Positions 1 through 8,864 of a stretch of DNA of 64,000 bases are shown here, in pieces. A model generated the notes under the pieces. That model saw nothing but the letters and a program-made list of their open reading frames with translations, was not told where the DNA came from and did not search any database. Every line of letters begins with the position of its first letter. Positions within the stretch are counted from its first letter, which is position 1. Source of the stretch: an uncultured Sulfitobacter sp. (GTDB lineage: Bacteria; Pseudomonadota; Alphaproteobacteria; Rhodobacterales; Rhodobacteraceae); assembly GCF_947502895.1 (NCBI RefSeq), contig NZ_CANNBM010000002.1, positions 186,001 to 250,000 of the forward strand. The letters are read 5' to 3'. The position numbers were made by a program, and so were the translations under genes.

Positions 1-501
1 CCGCCCGTCAGCGCACCGCCACCGCCCAATCGGCAGGAGATACCCGCGCTTGTACCCTTCGACGGCAGACCCGATGCCCGCATCGGGATACTGCTGCATT
101 CTGATGATCTGGGCGCACCCGATCTGGCCCAAATGGGCTGCGCCAGTGTGACCAGCGCCTATATTGACTGCACAGACGCCCAAAGCCCTTGGAAGTCTGC
201 CCCGATGGTGGCGCAGTTTCGCACAGCTTTGGCACAAGACGCGGCACCCGACACCACGATCCTACCTGCGCCCGATGCCGTGCAGGACTGGGCAAGCACG
301 CACCAATTGGACCATATCGTAACCCCGCATGCGCCTGTCGGTGCTGCCCGCAGTATGCTGCGCCGTTTGCGCAAAACGACTGATCTGCCGATCACCGAAA
401 TACGTCGCGAGATCGACACTGCCGCCTGGCCACTTGCCACTGCGGGCTTCTTCAAGTTTCGTAAGCATATTCCGGATTTGCTGGACCGTTTTGCACGCTG
501 A
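1..501 (+). CDS. C-terminal part of a photolyase-like protein (partial, tentative)
   Basis: The reading frame is open from the first base and stops at 499-501, so only the last 166 residues of a longer protein are present. The visible part has a Rossmann-like alternation (RIGILLHSDDLG, DHIVTPHAPVG) and ends in WPLATAGFFKFRKHIP. Phrases such as VTPHAPVG, and a W...ATAGFF segment near the end, remind me of photolyase/cryptochrome-related FAD proteins of Rhodobacterales. That assignment is from memory of the family, not from a diagnostic motif. The first internal ATG at 133 is not the true start because similar coding sequence continues upstream of it. It could equally be an unrelated conserved protein. 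Confidence 0.5.
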   Translation, partial: PPVSAPPPPNRQEIPALVPFDGRPDARIGILLHSDDLGAPDLAQMGCASVTSAYIDCTDAQSPWKSAPMVAQFRTALAQDAAPDTTILPAPDAVQDWASTHQLDHIVTPHAPVGAARSMLRRLRKTTDLPITEIRREIDTAAWPLATAGFFKFRKHIPDLLDRFAR

Positions 502-648
502 CATGCGCCTGCTATGATTATGATAGAGACACCGCATTAACCGCCCCCACCAGATGCGTGTGAAACAAAAGTGTCATGGCCGCGTCACACAACTGTGACG
601 GAATCGGATGACAAAGGCCGCATCGGTCAACACGAACTGGAGCAAGCC

Positions 649-2679
649 ATGACGCGACAAGACATCCTGAACGATCCGGCCATCGGTAACAAAGCAGAGG
701 CATTCGAAGCCTTTGATGATATTCCTACGAACCCTAATCTGAGCAGCACAATCGGCGAGGTTGTGGCCGCGCGGTACTCGCGCCGCGACATATTCAAAGG
801 CGCACTGGCCGTTACGACAACAACAGCATTATTCGGCACCTCGGCCATCCTGGCCCCCAAACAGGCGGCTGCCGCAGGCACGTCGCGTTATAACTTTACA
901 GAGTTGGAGTGGGGCAATGACACGACACATCACGTGGCAGAAGGCTATGACGCCGACATCCTGATCCGTTGGGGCGATCCGATCACTGCCGACGCCCCTG
1001 AATTTGACGTGATGAACCAAACAGCAGCGGCCCAGCTTCAGCAGTTCGGGTATAACAACGACTATGTCGGCTTTACCGCGTTGAACGATGCAGGCACACG
1101 CGGGCTGCTGTGCGTGAACCATGAATACACTAACGAAGAAGTCATGTTCCCCGGTTTGGGACGTCAGGACCGCGATGGATTTGCAGGTATGACGCCCGAA
1201 CTGATCGACATAGAAATGGCCGCCCACGGCGGCACCGTTGTCGAGATTGAAAAAGAAACAACAGGCGCGTGGCGGGTTGAGCGCGCCAGTCCCTACAACC
1301 GCCGCATCACGCCGCTGCAGACCGAAATGACAGTCTCTGGTCCTGCTGCAGGTCATCCGCGGATGCAAACCAACGCAGATCCCGATGGTATGAAAATTAT
1401 CGGCACGCTGAACAATTGTGCAGGCGGGATGACGCCTTGGGGCACCTACCTGATGGCTGAAGAGAACTTTCACGGGTATTTCTGGACAAGCAAACTGAAC
1501 GCGGAAGGCCGCCCTGATCTGTCATCCCTTCCCCCCGCGCAGGCCGCACAACACAAGCGTTACGGCGTGCCGGGAATGTGGTACGCATGGGGCACGCGCC
1601 ATGACCGTTTTAACATCGATCTAGAGCCGAACGAGCCGAACCGCTTTGGCTGGATCGTGGAAGTCGACCCGCGCAAACCCGATGCGATGCCAGTCAAGCA
1701 CACGGCATTAGGCCGCTTCCGCCATGAAGGGTGTGAAACGACACTGGCTGCAGATGGTCGCCTTGTGGTTTATTCAGGCGATGATAACCGCTTTGACTAC
1801 CAGTATAAATATGTCTCGACCGGCAAGGTCGGTGCGGATAATGCCGCGAACTCGCAGCTTTTGTCTGACGGCACGCTCTTTGTCGCACGCTTTGACGAGG
1901 ACGGAACCGTCGCGTGGCTGCCATTGGTCTATGGCACGGGGCCGCTGACGCCAGATAATGGATTTAAAGATCAGGGCGATGTGATGATCGACACCCGCAT
2001 CGCTGCCGATCTGCTGGGGGCGACCCCCATGGACCGCCCCGAGGATGCCCAGCCGCGCGGTGACGGCACGGTGTATCTGATGCTCACCAACAATTCGCGG
2101 CGCAAACCCGATCAGGTAAACGTCGCGAACCCTCGGCCCGAAAACGCATTCGGCCATATTATCGAGATCAAGGAAGACGGCGGTGATCATGGTGCCCCCG
2201 CAGGACGGTGGTCCATTCTGGTGCAATGCGGCGACCCCTCTGTGGCCGCTGTCGGTGCCGTCTGGAACCCTGAAACATCGCAAAACGGCTGGTTCGGCTC
2301 TCCTGACAATGCAGCGATTGACGCTGACGGGCGGCTGTGGGTTTCAACAGATCAGGGGGGCAACTGGGGCAAAACAGGCAAATCCGACGGCCTCTATGGG
2401 GTTGAAACCGAAGGCAGCGCACGCGGCACATCCAAGCTGTTCTTCCGCTGCCCCGTTGGCGGCGAGATGTGCGGCCCCTATTTCACGCCAGATCAAGAAA
2501 CCCTGTTTCTGGCGGTGCAGCACCCCGGAACCGACGGGACCAAAGACCTTGCAGGGTTTGAACGGCACTCAACCTTTGAAGACCCCGCCACCCGCTGGCC
2601 TGATTTTGACCCCGCAATGCCGCCCCGCCCTGCTGTTGTGGTGGTGACAAAACAAGGCGGCGGCAAAATTGCCGTCTGA
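649..2679 (+). CDS. PhoX-family phosphatase, Tat-exported
   Basis: This is a 676-residue protein of the PhoX/DUF839 family, calcium-dependent alkaline phosphatase-like enzymes that act on phosphate esters in the periplasm. The twin-arginine motif SRRDIFK lies at residues 44-50 and is followed by a hydrophobic stretch ending in a poly-Ala cleavage region near residue 75. A long N-region before the Tat motif is usual for PhoX proteins. Family-like segments include CVNHEYTNEE, NNCAGGMTPWGTYLMAEEN (cation-binding region) and RFRHEGCETT. The start at 649 is chosen over an in-frame ATG at 571 because GGAG sits just upstream and residues before it look non-coding. It stands alone, followed by a hairpin. 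Whether it is a true phosphatase or one of the broader DUF839 paralogues is not settled by the sequence. Confidence 0.88.
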   Translation: MTRQDILNDPAIGNKAEAFEAFDDIPTNPNLSSTIGEVVAARYSRRDIFKGALAVTTTTALFGTSAILAPKQAAAAGTSRYNFTELEWGNDTTHHVAEGYDADILIRWGDPITADAPEFDVMNQTAAAQLQQFGYNNDYVGFTALNDAGTRGLLCVNHEYTNEEVMFPGLGRQDRDGFAGMTPELIDIEMAAHGGTVVEIEKETTGAWRVERASPYNRRITPLQTEMTVSGPAAGHPRMQTNADPDGMKIIGTLNNCAGGMTPWGTYLMAEENFHGYFWTSKLNAEGRPDLSSLPPAQAAQHKRYGVPGMWYAWGTRHDRFNIDLEPNEPNRFGWIVEVDPRKPDAMPVKHTALGRFRHEGCETTLAADGRLVVYSGDDNRFDYQYKYVSTGKVGADNAANSQLLSDGTLFVARFDEDGTVAWLPLVYGTGPLTPDNGFKDQGDVMIDTRIAADLLGATPMDRPEDAQPRGDGTVYLMLTNNSRRKPDQVNVANPRPENAFGHIIEIKEDGGDHGAPAGRWSILVQCGDPSVAAVGAVWNPETSQNGWFGSPDNAAIDADGRLWVSTDQGGNWGKTGKSDGLYGVETEGSARGTSKLFFRCPVGGEMCGPYFTPDQETLFLAVQHPGTDGTKDLAGFERHSTFEDPATRWPDFDPAMPPRPAVVVVTKQGGGKIAV

Positions 2680-2698
2680 TGACCTGTAAAACAAACCT

Positions 2699-2725
2699 TT
2701 GGTCCCCCATATGCTGCGGGGCCAA
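2699..2725 (+). terminator. Hairpin downstream of the PhoX-family gene
   Basis: Arms TTGGTCCCC (2699-2707) and GGGGCCAA (2718-2725) pair with one bulged base and are followed by a T-rich stretch. The position 20 bases after the stop codon suits a rho-independent terminator, although the T tract is interrupted. Confidence 0.4.
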
Positions 2726-2760
2726 TTTGCAATTTTGTCGCATCGGGGTATCTTGGCCCT

Positions 2761-3354
2761 ATGACACAACGGCCAGACATCACCACCATCAGCACCGCGC
2801 AAGAATTGCGCCGCTGGTATTGGTTGCGCGCCGAGCTTGAAGCAGAGCTAAAACGCCGCAACCTGCCCAGAGTTGGAAACAAGCATATTCTGCTCGACAG
2901 TCTCGCCCACTTTCTGGATAGCGGTGAAGTGCTGCGTCAGAAATCGGTCAAGCCAACGTCCGGCTTTGACTGGCACACCGCCCCGTTGACGCCGCAGACC
3001 CTTATCACAGACAGTTACCGCAACAGCCAAAACGTCCGGCGTTTTTTCAAATCTCAAGTGGGTGAGAAATTCAAATTCAACCGGCGTTTTATGGCATGGA
3101 TGTTGTCCAACAGCGGCAAAACACTGGCCGACGCGGTTGCGGCATACCAGCAGCAGATGGCCGAGGCCGCAGACCCGAATTTTCGCAGTGAAATTGCACC
3201 CGATAACCAGTTCAACCGCTATACCCGCGAATTTCTGGACGATAATCCCCATCTTGGTATGGATGATGTGCGCCGTGTCTGGGCGCGCAAACGTGCTCTA
3301 CCCTCGGAGGATGGCAAACATGTCTACGCGCGCTCGGATCTCGAGCTGCCCTAG
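2761..3354 (+). CDS. SAP-domain / DUF6434 protein
   Basis: A 197-residue cytoplasmic protein. Residues 10-60 fit a SAP-like helix-extended loop-helix (leucines and basic residues around LEAELKRRNLPRVGNKHILLD), a fold usually linked to nucleic-acid binding. Residues 68-130 match what I know as DUF6434 (FDWHTAPLTPQTLITDSYRN, then a VRRFFKSQVG / RRFMAWM core). The C-terminal part, with a YTREFLDDNP segment and a WARKRALP end, is typical of bacterial members. No signal peptide or membrane segment is visible. The function is unknown; nucleic-acid contact is only inferred from the SAP-like part. The gene is a single transcription unit convergent with znuA. Confidence 0.7.
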   Translation: MTQRPDITTISTAQELRRWYWLRAELEAELKRRNLPRVGNKHILLDSLAHFLDSGEVLRQKSVKPTSGFDWHTAPLTPQTLITDSYRNSQNVRRFFKSQVGEKFKFNRRFMAWMLSNSGKTLADAVAAYQQQMAEAADPNFRSEIAPDNQFNRYTREFLDDNPHLGMDDVRRVWARKRALPSEDGKHVYARSDLELP

Positions 3355-3360
3355 CACAGT

Positions 3361-4338
3361 CTATTCTGCCGCGAGGCATGCTGCCATGTCCGTGGCGAAC
3401 TTGCGGATCAGTGCCGCGTAGGGTGTCTGACCATCCCCGATTGCATCCAGAACAGCCACCCGTGTCCCTGACCCTTCAAGGGCCGTGCGCATCAGCGCAT
3501 CGTTCTCTTGCGGCGCGGTAAAGGCGCAAACAGCGGGGTTTTGTGACAAATGCGCACGTAACGCGCTGAGCCGCGCTGGTCCAGGTGTCTGGCCCGTGCC
3601 AGGAATGATAAACGCCTGCGCTGTCACCCCGAATGTGGCCTCGAAATACTGAAACGCGTCATGCAAAACGATAAAGCTCTTGTTCTGGTGCGGTTCCATC
3701 AGCCTTCTAATCTCCAACTCCAGCAGTGCCAGTTCCACTGTCAGGGTTTCAAGGTTAGCCGTGTAAATCTGCGCATTTTCAGGGTCCATCTGCATCAGTT
3801 TATCCGCAATCGCTTGCGCCCAAATCTGCGCATTCGCGGGCGACAGCCAGCCGTGTGGGTCAATGTCACCGTGGTGTTCATGGCCGTGGTCCGCGTGATC
3901 GTCCTCCTCATGCTCTGCATGATCTTCGTGATCTTTATGCCCGTGGTCGTGATCGTCGTGATTGTGATCTTCTTCGTGCTTTTCTTCCAGTTCGGTTGCA
4001 TCGCGGATGGGCAAGTTCTGCGTTTGTGGCACTTCCATCAAAGTGAGGCGGATAGCGTCGCCTGACAGCGTGTCCAGCGGCTCCTCCAGCCAATGGGTCA
4101 GCCCGGGACCGACCCAGATCACCAGATCGGCATTGCGCAAGGCACGCGCCTCGGAGGGGCGCATAGCATAGCCGTGCGGCGACGCGCCTGTAGGAATGAT
4201 CTGTGACGGGCTACCCACTCCCTCCATCAATTGCGCAGTCAATGCGCGGACAGGTGCGATATCAGCAACAACCTTTGGCCCCTCCTCCGCAAAGGCGGGG
4301 AAACTCACAAGGCAAAGCAAGACAAGCAATCGGCGCAT
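3361..4338 (-). CDS. znuA: Zinc ABC transporter substrate-binding protein ZnuA
   Basis: A 325-residue periplasmic protein that captures Zn2+ for the ZnuBC permease. A signal peptide covers residues 1-17 (cleavage after AFA). Metal-ligand regions typical of cluster A-I binding proteins are SPHGY (His55) and DPHGWLSP (His162). Between them, residues 119-157 form an exceptionally His/Asp/Glu-rich flexible loop, which in ZnuA is thought to collect or sense zinc. Further conserved features are the HDAFQYFEATFGV segment and the C-terminal GDGQTPYAALIR. It is transcribed divergently from zur-znuCB; the 89-base spacer carries a Zur-type palindrome, so zinc-dependent repression is expected. Confidence 0.95.
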   Translation of the reverse strand: MRRLLVLLCLVSFPAFAEEGPKVVADIAPVRALTAQLMEGVGSPSQIIPTGASPHGYAMRPSEARALRNADLVIWVGPGLTHWLEEPLDTLSGDAIRLTLMEVPQTQNLPIRDATELEEKHEEDHNHDDHDHGHKDHEDHAEHEEDDHADHGHEHHGDIDPHGWLSPANAQIWAQAIADKLMQMDPENAQIYTANLETLTVELALLELEIRRLMEPHQNKSFIVLHDAFQYFEATFGVTAQAFIIPGTGQTPGPARLSALRAHLSQNPAVCAFTAPQENDALMRTALEGSGTRVAVLDAIGDGQTPYAALIRKFATDMAACLAAE

Positions 4339-4380
4339 GGTATCATCCTTTTGTTTACAACTGCTCTCTTGCTAATATTA

Positions 4381-4392
4381 ATGTTATAACAT
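4381..4392. promoter_or_regulatory. Zur operator (predicted)
   Basis: ATGTTATAACAT is a perfect 12-base palindrome in the spacer between znuA (start 4338, minus) and zur (start 4428, plus). AT-rich palindromes with the core GTTATAAC are typical Zur/Fur-family sites in proteobacteria. The placement would allow one Zur dimer site to control both promoters. Confidence 0.75.
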
Positions 4393-4427
4393 ATCAATCC
4401 CCCAATTCAGGAGTGGAGCCAGCCCCC

Positions 4428-4913
4428 ATGTCAAATGCCATCGGATTTCAATGTCACGACCACAATGTATGTATGACAACCCTGTTGGCGGACGCACAGG
4501 ATCAATGCACGGCATTGGGTCTGCGTCTGACACCGGTGCGCCGCCGCACGCTAGAGATTCTGCTGGCCGAGCATCGCGCCATAGGTGCCTATGATGTGCT
4601 GGCCCGATTGGCTGCCGAAGGTTTGGGAACCCAACCCCCTGTGGCCTATCGCGCGCTGGATTTTCTGGTCAAAGCAGGCTTTGCCCATAAGATCGAAGCA
4701 TTGAATGCCTACACAGCCTGCGTACATCCCGGCACCGATCACACACCCGCGTTCCTGATCTGCCGCGCCTGCGAAGCCGTTGCCGAAGCGGACACGGCAC
4801 TAAACAAAGGACGGCTGGGCGATGCCGCGCGGGCGGCGGGTTTTGTGATCGAGCGCACGGTTGTCGAGGCAACAGGCCTATGCCCTGATTGTGCAGGCGG
4901 TGCCGCTGTATGA
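4428..4913 (+). CDS. zur: Zinc uptake regulator Zur (Fur family)
   Basis: A 161-residue Fur-family repressor. The N-terminal winged helix holds LGLRLTPVRRRTLEILLAEH and AYDVLARL, and the recognition helix PPVAYRALDFL. The dimerisation domain has the expected CxxC pairs: ICRAC and a C-terminal CPDC, forming the structural zinc site. The unusual N-terminus carries CHDHNVC, possibly another metal-binding element. The start at 4428 is selected because AGGAGTGG lies just upstream; an in-frame upstream start at 4203 would run through the znuA coding region. The gene overlaps znuC by four bases (ATGA), so regulator and transporter are co-transcribed and probably autoregulated through the palindrome at 4381. 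Confidence 0.93.
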   Translation: MSNAIGFQCHDHNVCMTTLLADAQDQCTALGLRLTPVRRRTLEILLAEHRAIGAYDVLARLAAEGLGTQPPVAYRALDFLVKAGFAHKIEALNAYTACVHPGTDHTPAFLICRACEAVAEADTALNKGRLGDAARAAGFVIERTVVEATGLCPDCAGGAAV

Positions 4914-5677
4914 GCTTGATCGAGACGCGCCAGCTCACGCTGGCTTATGGCGGCAATACTGTGCTGCGCGATGTAAATATCCAAGTGGCGCGCGGCGAAA
5001 TCGTGACGATCGTTGGCCCGAACGGATCAGGCAAATCATCGCTATTGCGCGCACTGATCGGCGCTGTGCGTCCTGTTGCGGGGCATGTAGTGCGCGCCAA
5101 AGGCCTGCGCATTGGATACGTTCCGCAAAGCCTCTCCATTGACACCACCCTGCCCTTGACTGTGGCGCGGTTTCTTAATCTGCCAGCGCGTGTCAGCGGG
5201 GCGGCCGCAACAACGGCCCTGCGCGATGCGGGTGTCCCCGAACTGGCAGATCGCCAGCTGGGGGCGTTATCAGGCGGGCAGTTCCAGCGGGTGATGCTGG
5301 CACGCGCTTTGCTGCAATCGCCCGACATTCTGATCCTTGATGAGGCAACGCAAGGTCTGGACCAACCGGGTGCCGCGCAGTTTTACCAGCAAATCGAAAC
5401 TGTGCGCCGCAGTCGCGGCTGCGCCGTGCTAATGGTGAGCCATGACTTGCACGTTGTAATGGCAGCCTCGGACCGCGTTTTGTGCCTGAACGGACACGTA
5501 TGCTGCGAAGGGACACCGCAAGTGGTGGCAGATGCACCAGAATATCGCGCGTTGTTCGGCACGGGCACCCAAGGTGCGCTGGCTCTTTACCGCCATGATC
5601 ACGACCATGACCATGACCATGATCACGATTGTACGGCCCATGAACCCGCCAAAAAATTGCATGAGAAGGCGTTGTAA
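4910..5677 (+). CDS. znuC: Zinc ABC transporter ATP-binding protein ZnuC
   Basis: A 255-residue ATPase subunit of the high-affinity zinc importer. The Walker A motif is GPNGSGKSS, the signature LSGGQFQRVMLARAL, Walker B ILILDEAT and the switch histidine MVSHDLHVV. The C-terminus ends in a run of alternating His-Asp (HDHDHDHD), a probable zinc-binding tail also seen in other ZnuC proteins. The start at 4910 overlaps the zur stop codon by four bases. The znuB start codon overlaps the znuC stop in TAATG, so translation is probably coupled across the three genes. Confidence 0.94.
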   Translation: MSLIETRQLTLAYGGNTVLRDVNIQVARGEIVTIVGPNGSGKSSLLRALIGAVRPVAGHVVRAKGLRIGYVPQSLSIDTTLPLTVARFLNLPARVSGAAATTALRDAGVPELADRQLGALSGGQFQRVMLARALLQSPDILILDEATQGLDQPGAAQFYQQIETVRRSRGCAVLMVSHDLHVVMAASDRVLCLNGHVCCEGTPQVVADAPEYRALFGTGTQGALALYRHDHDHDHDHDHDCTAHEPAKKLHEKAL

Positions 5678-6471
5678 TGCTGGATGATTTTATCGTGCGC
5701 GCAGGGCTTGCCGGAGTGGGCGTTGCCTTGGCTGCAGCACCACTGGGGTGTTTTGTCGTCTGGCGCCGTATGGCATATTTTGGTGATGCAACCAGCCATG
5801 CGGCTATTTTGGGCGTGGCACTGGCCCTCGCCACCGACTTGCCTGTTTTTGCTGGCGTGCTCGCTGTGGCGCTGGCGATGGCCCTGATCATCACGACTCT
5901 GTCCGAACGGCAGGTAAGCACCGATGCCCTTCTGGGCGTGCTGGCCCATTCCGCGTTGGCGCTGGGACTGGTTGCCGTTTCGATGATCGAGGGCGTGAGG
6001 GTCGATCTGGAGAGCTATTTATTCGGCGAAATTCTCGCCGTGACAGCAACCGATCTGGCCGTGATCTGGACAGGTGCAGGGCTGGTCCTCGCCCTGCTGA
6101 TCTGGCGATGGCAAGCATTGCTCACAGCGACCCTCTCTTCGGATCTGGCAAGCGCAAGCGGGATATCACCGCGCCGCGAACAACTCGTCCTGACACTGGC
6201 ACTGGCCGTGACGGTTGCCGTTGCCATCAAGGTCGTGGGCGCCCTGCTCATCGCGGCAATGTTGATCATCCCTGCAGCAACAGCGCGCCCGTTTGCACGC
6301 ACGCCAGAGGCGATGGCCATCTTCGCTGCCCTGATTGGCAGTCTGGCTACGATGGGCGGCCTGACAGGCGCATTTACATTTGACACCCCTGCAGGCCCCA
6401 GCATTGTGACAATGGCTGCGGTACTATTCGCTAGCAGTGCAGCTCTCTCGCCACTGCTGCGAAGAGGTTAA
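5677..6471 (+). CDS. znuB: Zinc ABC transporter permease ZnuB
   Basis: A 264-residue inner-membrane permease of the ABC-3 family with about eight hydrophobic segments. Conserved stretches include GCFVVWRRMAYFGDATSHAAILG near the N-terminus, LLGVLAHSALALGLV in the middle and VKVVGALLIAAMLIIPAATAR-like sequence (KVVGALLIAAMLIIPA) towards the end, all typical of ZnuB/MntB permeases. The start codon overlaps the znuC stop codon by one base. A short inverted repeat (GCGAAG 6459-6464 / CTTCGC 6474-6479) spans the stop codon and could be a weak transcription end. Confidence 0.94.
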   Translation: MLDDFIVRAGLAGVGVALAAAPLGCFVVWRRMAYFGDATSHAAILGVALALATDLPVFAGVLAVALAMALIITTLSERQVSTDALLGVLAHSALALGLVAVSMIEGVRVDLESYLFGEILAVTATDLAVIWTGAGLVLALLIWRWQALLTATLSSDLASASGISPRREQLVLTLALAVTVAVAIKVVGALLIAAMLIIPAATARPFARTPEAMAIFAALIGSLATMGGLTGAFTFDTPAGPSIVTMAAVLFASSAALSPLLRRG

Positions 6472-6702
6472 TGCTTCGCTTCAATTACGCTTAATAAATT
6501 ATTGTAAAAGTACACTTTTCAATCATCATCAAGCCATTACAACACTGGCTCACTACGTATTTAACGATCTTAACTGCCACTGCTACAGCGGCCATACTGG
6601 CCATAAGTCACTACCCGCCAGCGGCATCACCCCAAGCGAGCAGCCATAATGGTTGTGCCCTCCTCTGGCAGAACGGATTTGGGTTTTCAAACTGTCAGGC
6701 GC

Positions 6703-7530
6703 CTATAGCGCGCCCCTTACGGACCAAAGTTCGGGAAACAGTTCCACTTCGAGCATCTTACGCAGATATGAAACCCCTGCCGTTCCTCCCGTGCCGCGTT
6801 TGAACCCGATGATACGCTCAACCGTCGTCACATGGTTGAATCGCCAGCGGCGAAAGTAGTCTTCAAGATCAACCAGTTTTTCTGCAAGCTCATACAAATC
6901 CCAATGGGCGCGCGGATCTTCATAGACCCGCTGCCACAAGTCCTGAACCGCATCCACATGCCTCCAATCAGTCGCCGCAGGGTTGCCCGCCAATGGCGCA
7001 TGTTCAAAACGGGTACACAACAGGTTCACCGCAACCTGATAGAGGCTCGGGCATGCCAGCTCCCCTTCCAGCCGCGCAAAAGCCTGTGCGCGGTGCTTGT
7101 GTAGCTTCATCAACGCGCCGTTGCGGTTGCCGAGGATAAATTCAATCAGCCGGTACTGGTGCGACTGAAATCCCGAAGAATTACCCAAGCTAGGGCGAAA
7201 GGCAGTATATTCGCTGGGGGTCATGGTACGCAGCACATCCCAGGCCGAGTTCAACTGATCGAATATCCGCGCAACCCGCGCGAGCATCTTGAAGGCCGAT
7301 GCCAGATCGCCGCCCATCATAGCCTCACGCGCCGCCTCCAGCTCATGTATGGCAAGCCGCATCCACAATTCCGAAGTCTGGTGCTGAATGATGAACAGCA
7401 TCTCGTCATGGGCATCAGACAGCGGTTTCTGGGCGTTCAGCACTTCATCAAGGCCAAGGTAGTCACCATAAGACATATCCTTGGAGAAATCCATTTTGGC
7501 ACCATCCGAGGCTTTGTCAAAATCGCTCAT
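6703..7530 (-). CDS. kynA: Tryptophan 2,3-dioxygenase
   Basis: A 275-residue haem dioxygenase that opens the indole ring of L-tryptophan to N-formylkynurenine, the first step of the kynurenine pathway. Family hallmarks are MSYGDYLGLDEVL, DEMLFIIQHQTSELWM (substrate pocket), SGFQSHQYRLIEF, the haem-ligand segment WRFNHVTTVERIIG and the C-terminal GTGGTAGVSYL loop that covers the active site. The start at 7530 is preferred over an upstream in-frame ATG at 7560 because GAAGGGG lies seven bases upstream of it. No kynurenine formamidase or kynureninase gene is adjacent, so the gene stands alone here. Confidence 0.95.
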   Translation of the reverse strand: MSDFDKASDGAKMDFSKDMSYGDYLGLDEVLNAQKPLSDAHDEMLFIIQHQTSELWMRLAIHELEAAREAMMGGDLASAFKMLARVARIFDQLNSAWDVLRTMTPSEYTAFRPSLGNSSGFQSHQYRLIEFILGNRNGALMKLHKHRAQAFARLEGELACPSLYQVAVNLLCTRFEHAPLAGNPAATDWRHVDAVQDLWQRVYEDPRAHWDLYELAEKLVDLEDYFRRWRFNHVTTVERIIGFKRGTGGTAGVSYLRKMLEVELFPELWSVRGAL

Positions 7531-7626
7531 GTCAGCCCCTTCGTGCCCATCGCTACACACTCCGTATCATACGACCCCGATCTCCGCCAGAAAAAGCTTT
7601 AGGCTTAAAGCAACTGATATCACCGC

Positions 7627-8502
7627 TCAGGGCATCAACACGCGCACACCGTCCATCTGGGCGATCAGAGCAACATCTTCATCGTAGATGTCACTCATCT
7701 CATCCACCAGATCTTCGGTCCAGCCAGGCATGTCCAGCTCTTCTTCTACCTCGCCCTCCAGCGCGTATTTATCCAAAAACGCCGCAATCGCACGACGCTT
7801 TTGATGTTCGGTCATCACTGGATGATCCTTGAGATATGCGCGGAAACGCTTCATGCCCTCGACACTCATGATCGAGCTGAGCAGATCAAACCCGCCGATT
7901 ATCTTTTGATCATCAGGCAGCCCCGCCATCTGTCGAATGATATGCGCCCAGATCAGCGGCGTATCCTCGTTGCACCAAACCGTGATCGGCACATTCGGCA
8001 CGGCCTGCCGCAACAGATCGAGCGTATCAGACCAAACCACATCACGCGGATCACGCCCCCCCCAGAAAGCGACAGGATCAGTGTTGTCGGACTTGCTATG
8101 GAGGATCGGTAGGAAAGCCGCAGGATTGCGGATACCCATAAAAATCTCGACTTCGTCGTGCTGGAAAATCTGCGCCATCCGCATCATCCGTACGGGGGCT
8201 GCGGGATAGAACATGCCTTGCTGTACGGCAGTCTTGGGCGTGCGAAAGAAATTGGCGTCCGATAGAATCACACGTTGCGCATCACCATCGTCCAAAATTG
8301 CATCCATAAGCACATCGCGCGCGATTTCCGACGGAGGTGCGCTGACCATAGCGTTCAGGGTCTCTCGCAGAATGCCGCGGTACTTGCTGTGCCCGGGCAC
8401 TTTGACACCCTTCGAGGCAAAGTCATCTGCGTTACGCAACAGGCACTTCATCAGCCGGTCTTCTTCGGTGAAGTGTACGCCCGCGTGTAGCACTAATTTC
8501 AT
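7627..8502 (-). CDS. Uncharacterised Rhodobacterales protein, possibly sulfotransferase-like
   Basis: A 291-residue soluble protein without signal peptide. It begins MKLVLHAGVHFTEEDRL, which resembles the beta-strand plus loop of P-loop/sulfotransferase-like proteins (LHxGxHKTGT), but the loop lacks the usual GTT residues, so PAPS binding is doubtful. Later segments RVILSDANFF, EIFMGIRNPAAFLP and VPITVWCNEDTPLIW also follow the pattern of roseobacter sulfotransferase-like proteins, where a Ser/Arg-Asn-Pro loop contacts the nucleotide. The C-terminus is acidic. No enzymatic role can be assigned from the sequence alone. It lies between kynA and tRNA-Thr and shares their orientation with kynA. 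Confidence 0.65.
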   Translation of the reverse strand: MKLVLHAGVHFTEEDRLMKCLLRNADDFASKGVKVPGHSKYRGILRETLNAMVSAPPSEIARDVLMDAILDDGDAQRVILSDANFFRTPKTAVQQGMFYPAAPVRMMRMAQIFQHDEVEIFMGIRNPAAFLPILHSKSDNTDPVAFWGGRDPRDVVWSDTLDLLRQAVPNVPITVWCNEDTPLIWAHIIRQMAGLPDDQKIIGGFDLLSSIMSVEGMKRFRAYLKDHPVMTEHQKRRAIAAFLDKYALEGEVEEELDMPGWTEDLVDEMSDIYDEDVALIAQMDGVRVLMP

Positions 8503-8624
8503 GGTCTGCCGCCCTATTCTTTTTGTTTTCTGTATACCCTGTCGTACCAGAGCTGTAAAACCTGCAAAAGGACCATAAAACCCTCTTGCACGATCTTTGC
8601 ATTCGGATTAAGTCAGCGCGCAGT

Positions 8625-8700
8625 GCCCCTATAGCTCAGCTGGTAGAGCAATTGATTTGTAATCAATAGGTCCGCGGTTCGAGTCCGTGTGGGGGCACCA
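8625..8700 (+). tRNA. tRNA-Thr (anticodon TGT)
   Basis: A 76-base cloverleaf with encoded CCA. The acceptor stem GCCCCTA pairs with TGGGGGC, the D arm contains AGCTCAGCTGGTAGAGC, the anticodon stem-loop has TGT at 8658-8660, and the T arm contains GGTTCGAGTCC. The 3' end serves as the attachment site for the adjacent integrase element. Confidence 0.97.
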
Positions 8701-8711
8701 TTTCACCATCC
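8687..8711. other. Left attachment site (attL) of the tRNA-Thr island
   Basis: The tRNA 3' end and following bases (GTGTGGGGGCACCATTTCACC and the next four bases) recur with two missing G and one substitution at 20691-20713. An integrase gene begins 154 bases downstream. This is the standard layout for a tRNA-integrated element. Confidence 0.75.
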
Positions 8712-8800
8712 AAATTTATCCAAAGACATCCGATAAGCCCATTGTTATATAGGTTTATCGAGATCGTTCGTCCGATGCTGTTTTTTAGCATCCAGCACCG

Positions 8801-8861
8801 TACCCCCTGATTGGGGGTATATTTGGGGGTACGATGAATTTGAAAAAATGAGCGTACCCCC
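8801..8861. promoter_or_regulatory. TACCCCC/GGGGGTA motif cluster upstream of the integrase
   Basis: Four copies of a 7-base motif lie in front of the integrase: TACCCCC at 8801-8807 and 8855-8861, and its inverse GGGGGTA at 8813-8819 and 8825-8831. The inverted copies are 12 bases apart. Two further inverse copies with the same 12-base spacing occur at 20609-20627, just inside the other end of the island. They are candidate arm-type integrase binding sites. The last copy overlaps the region where the integrase ribosome binding site would be, which also suggests autoregulation. Confidence 0.5.
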
Positions 8862-8864
8862 ACT

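Noticed and set aside
829..1473. A 214-codon minus-strand frame within the PhoX-family gene
   Set aside because: Cys/His-rich translation without family resemblance, fully covered by the clear plus-strand phosphatase gene.
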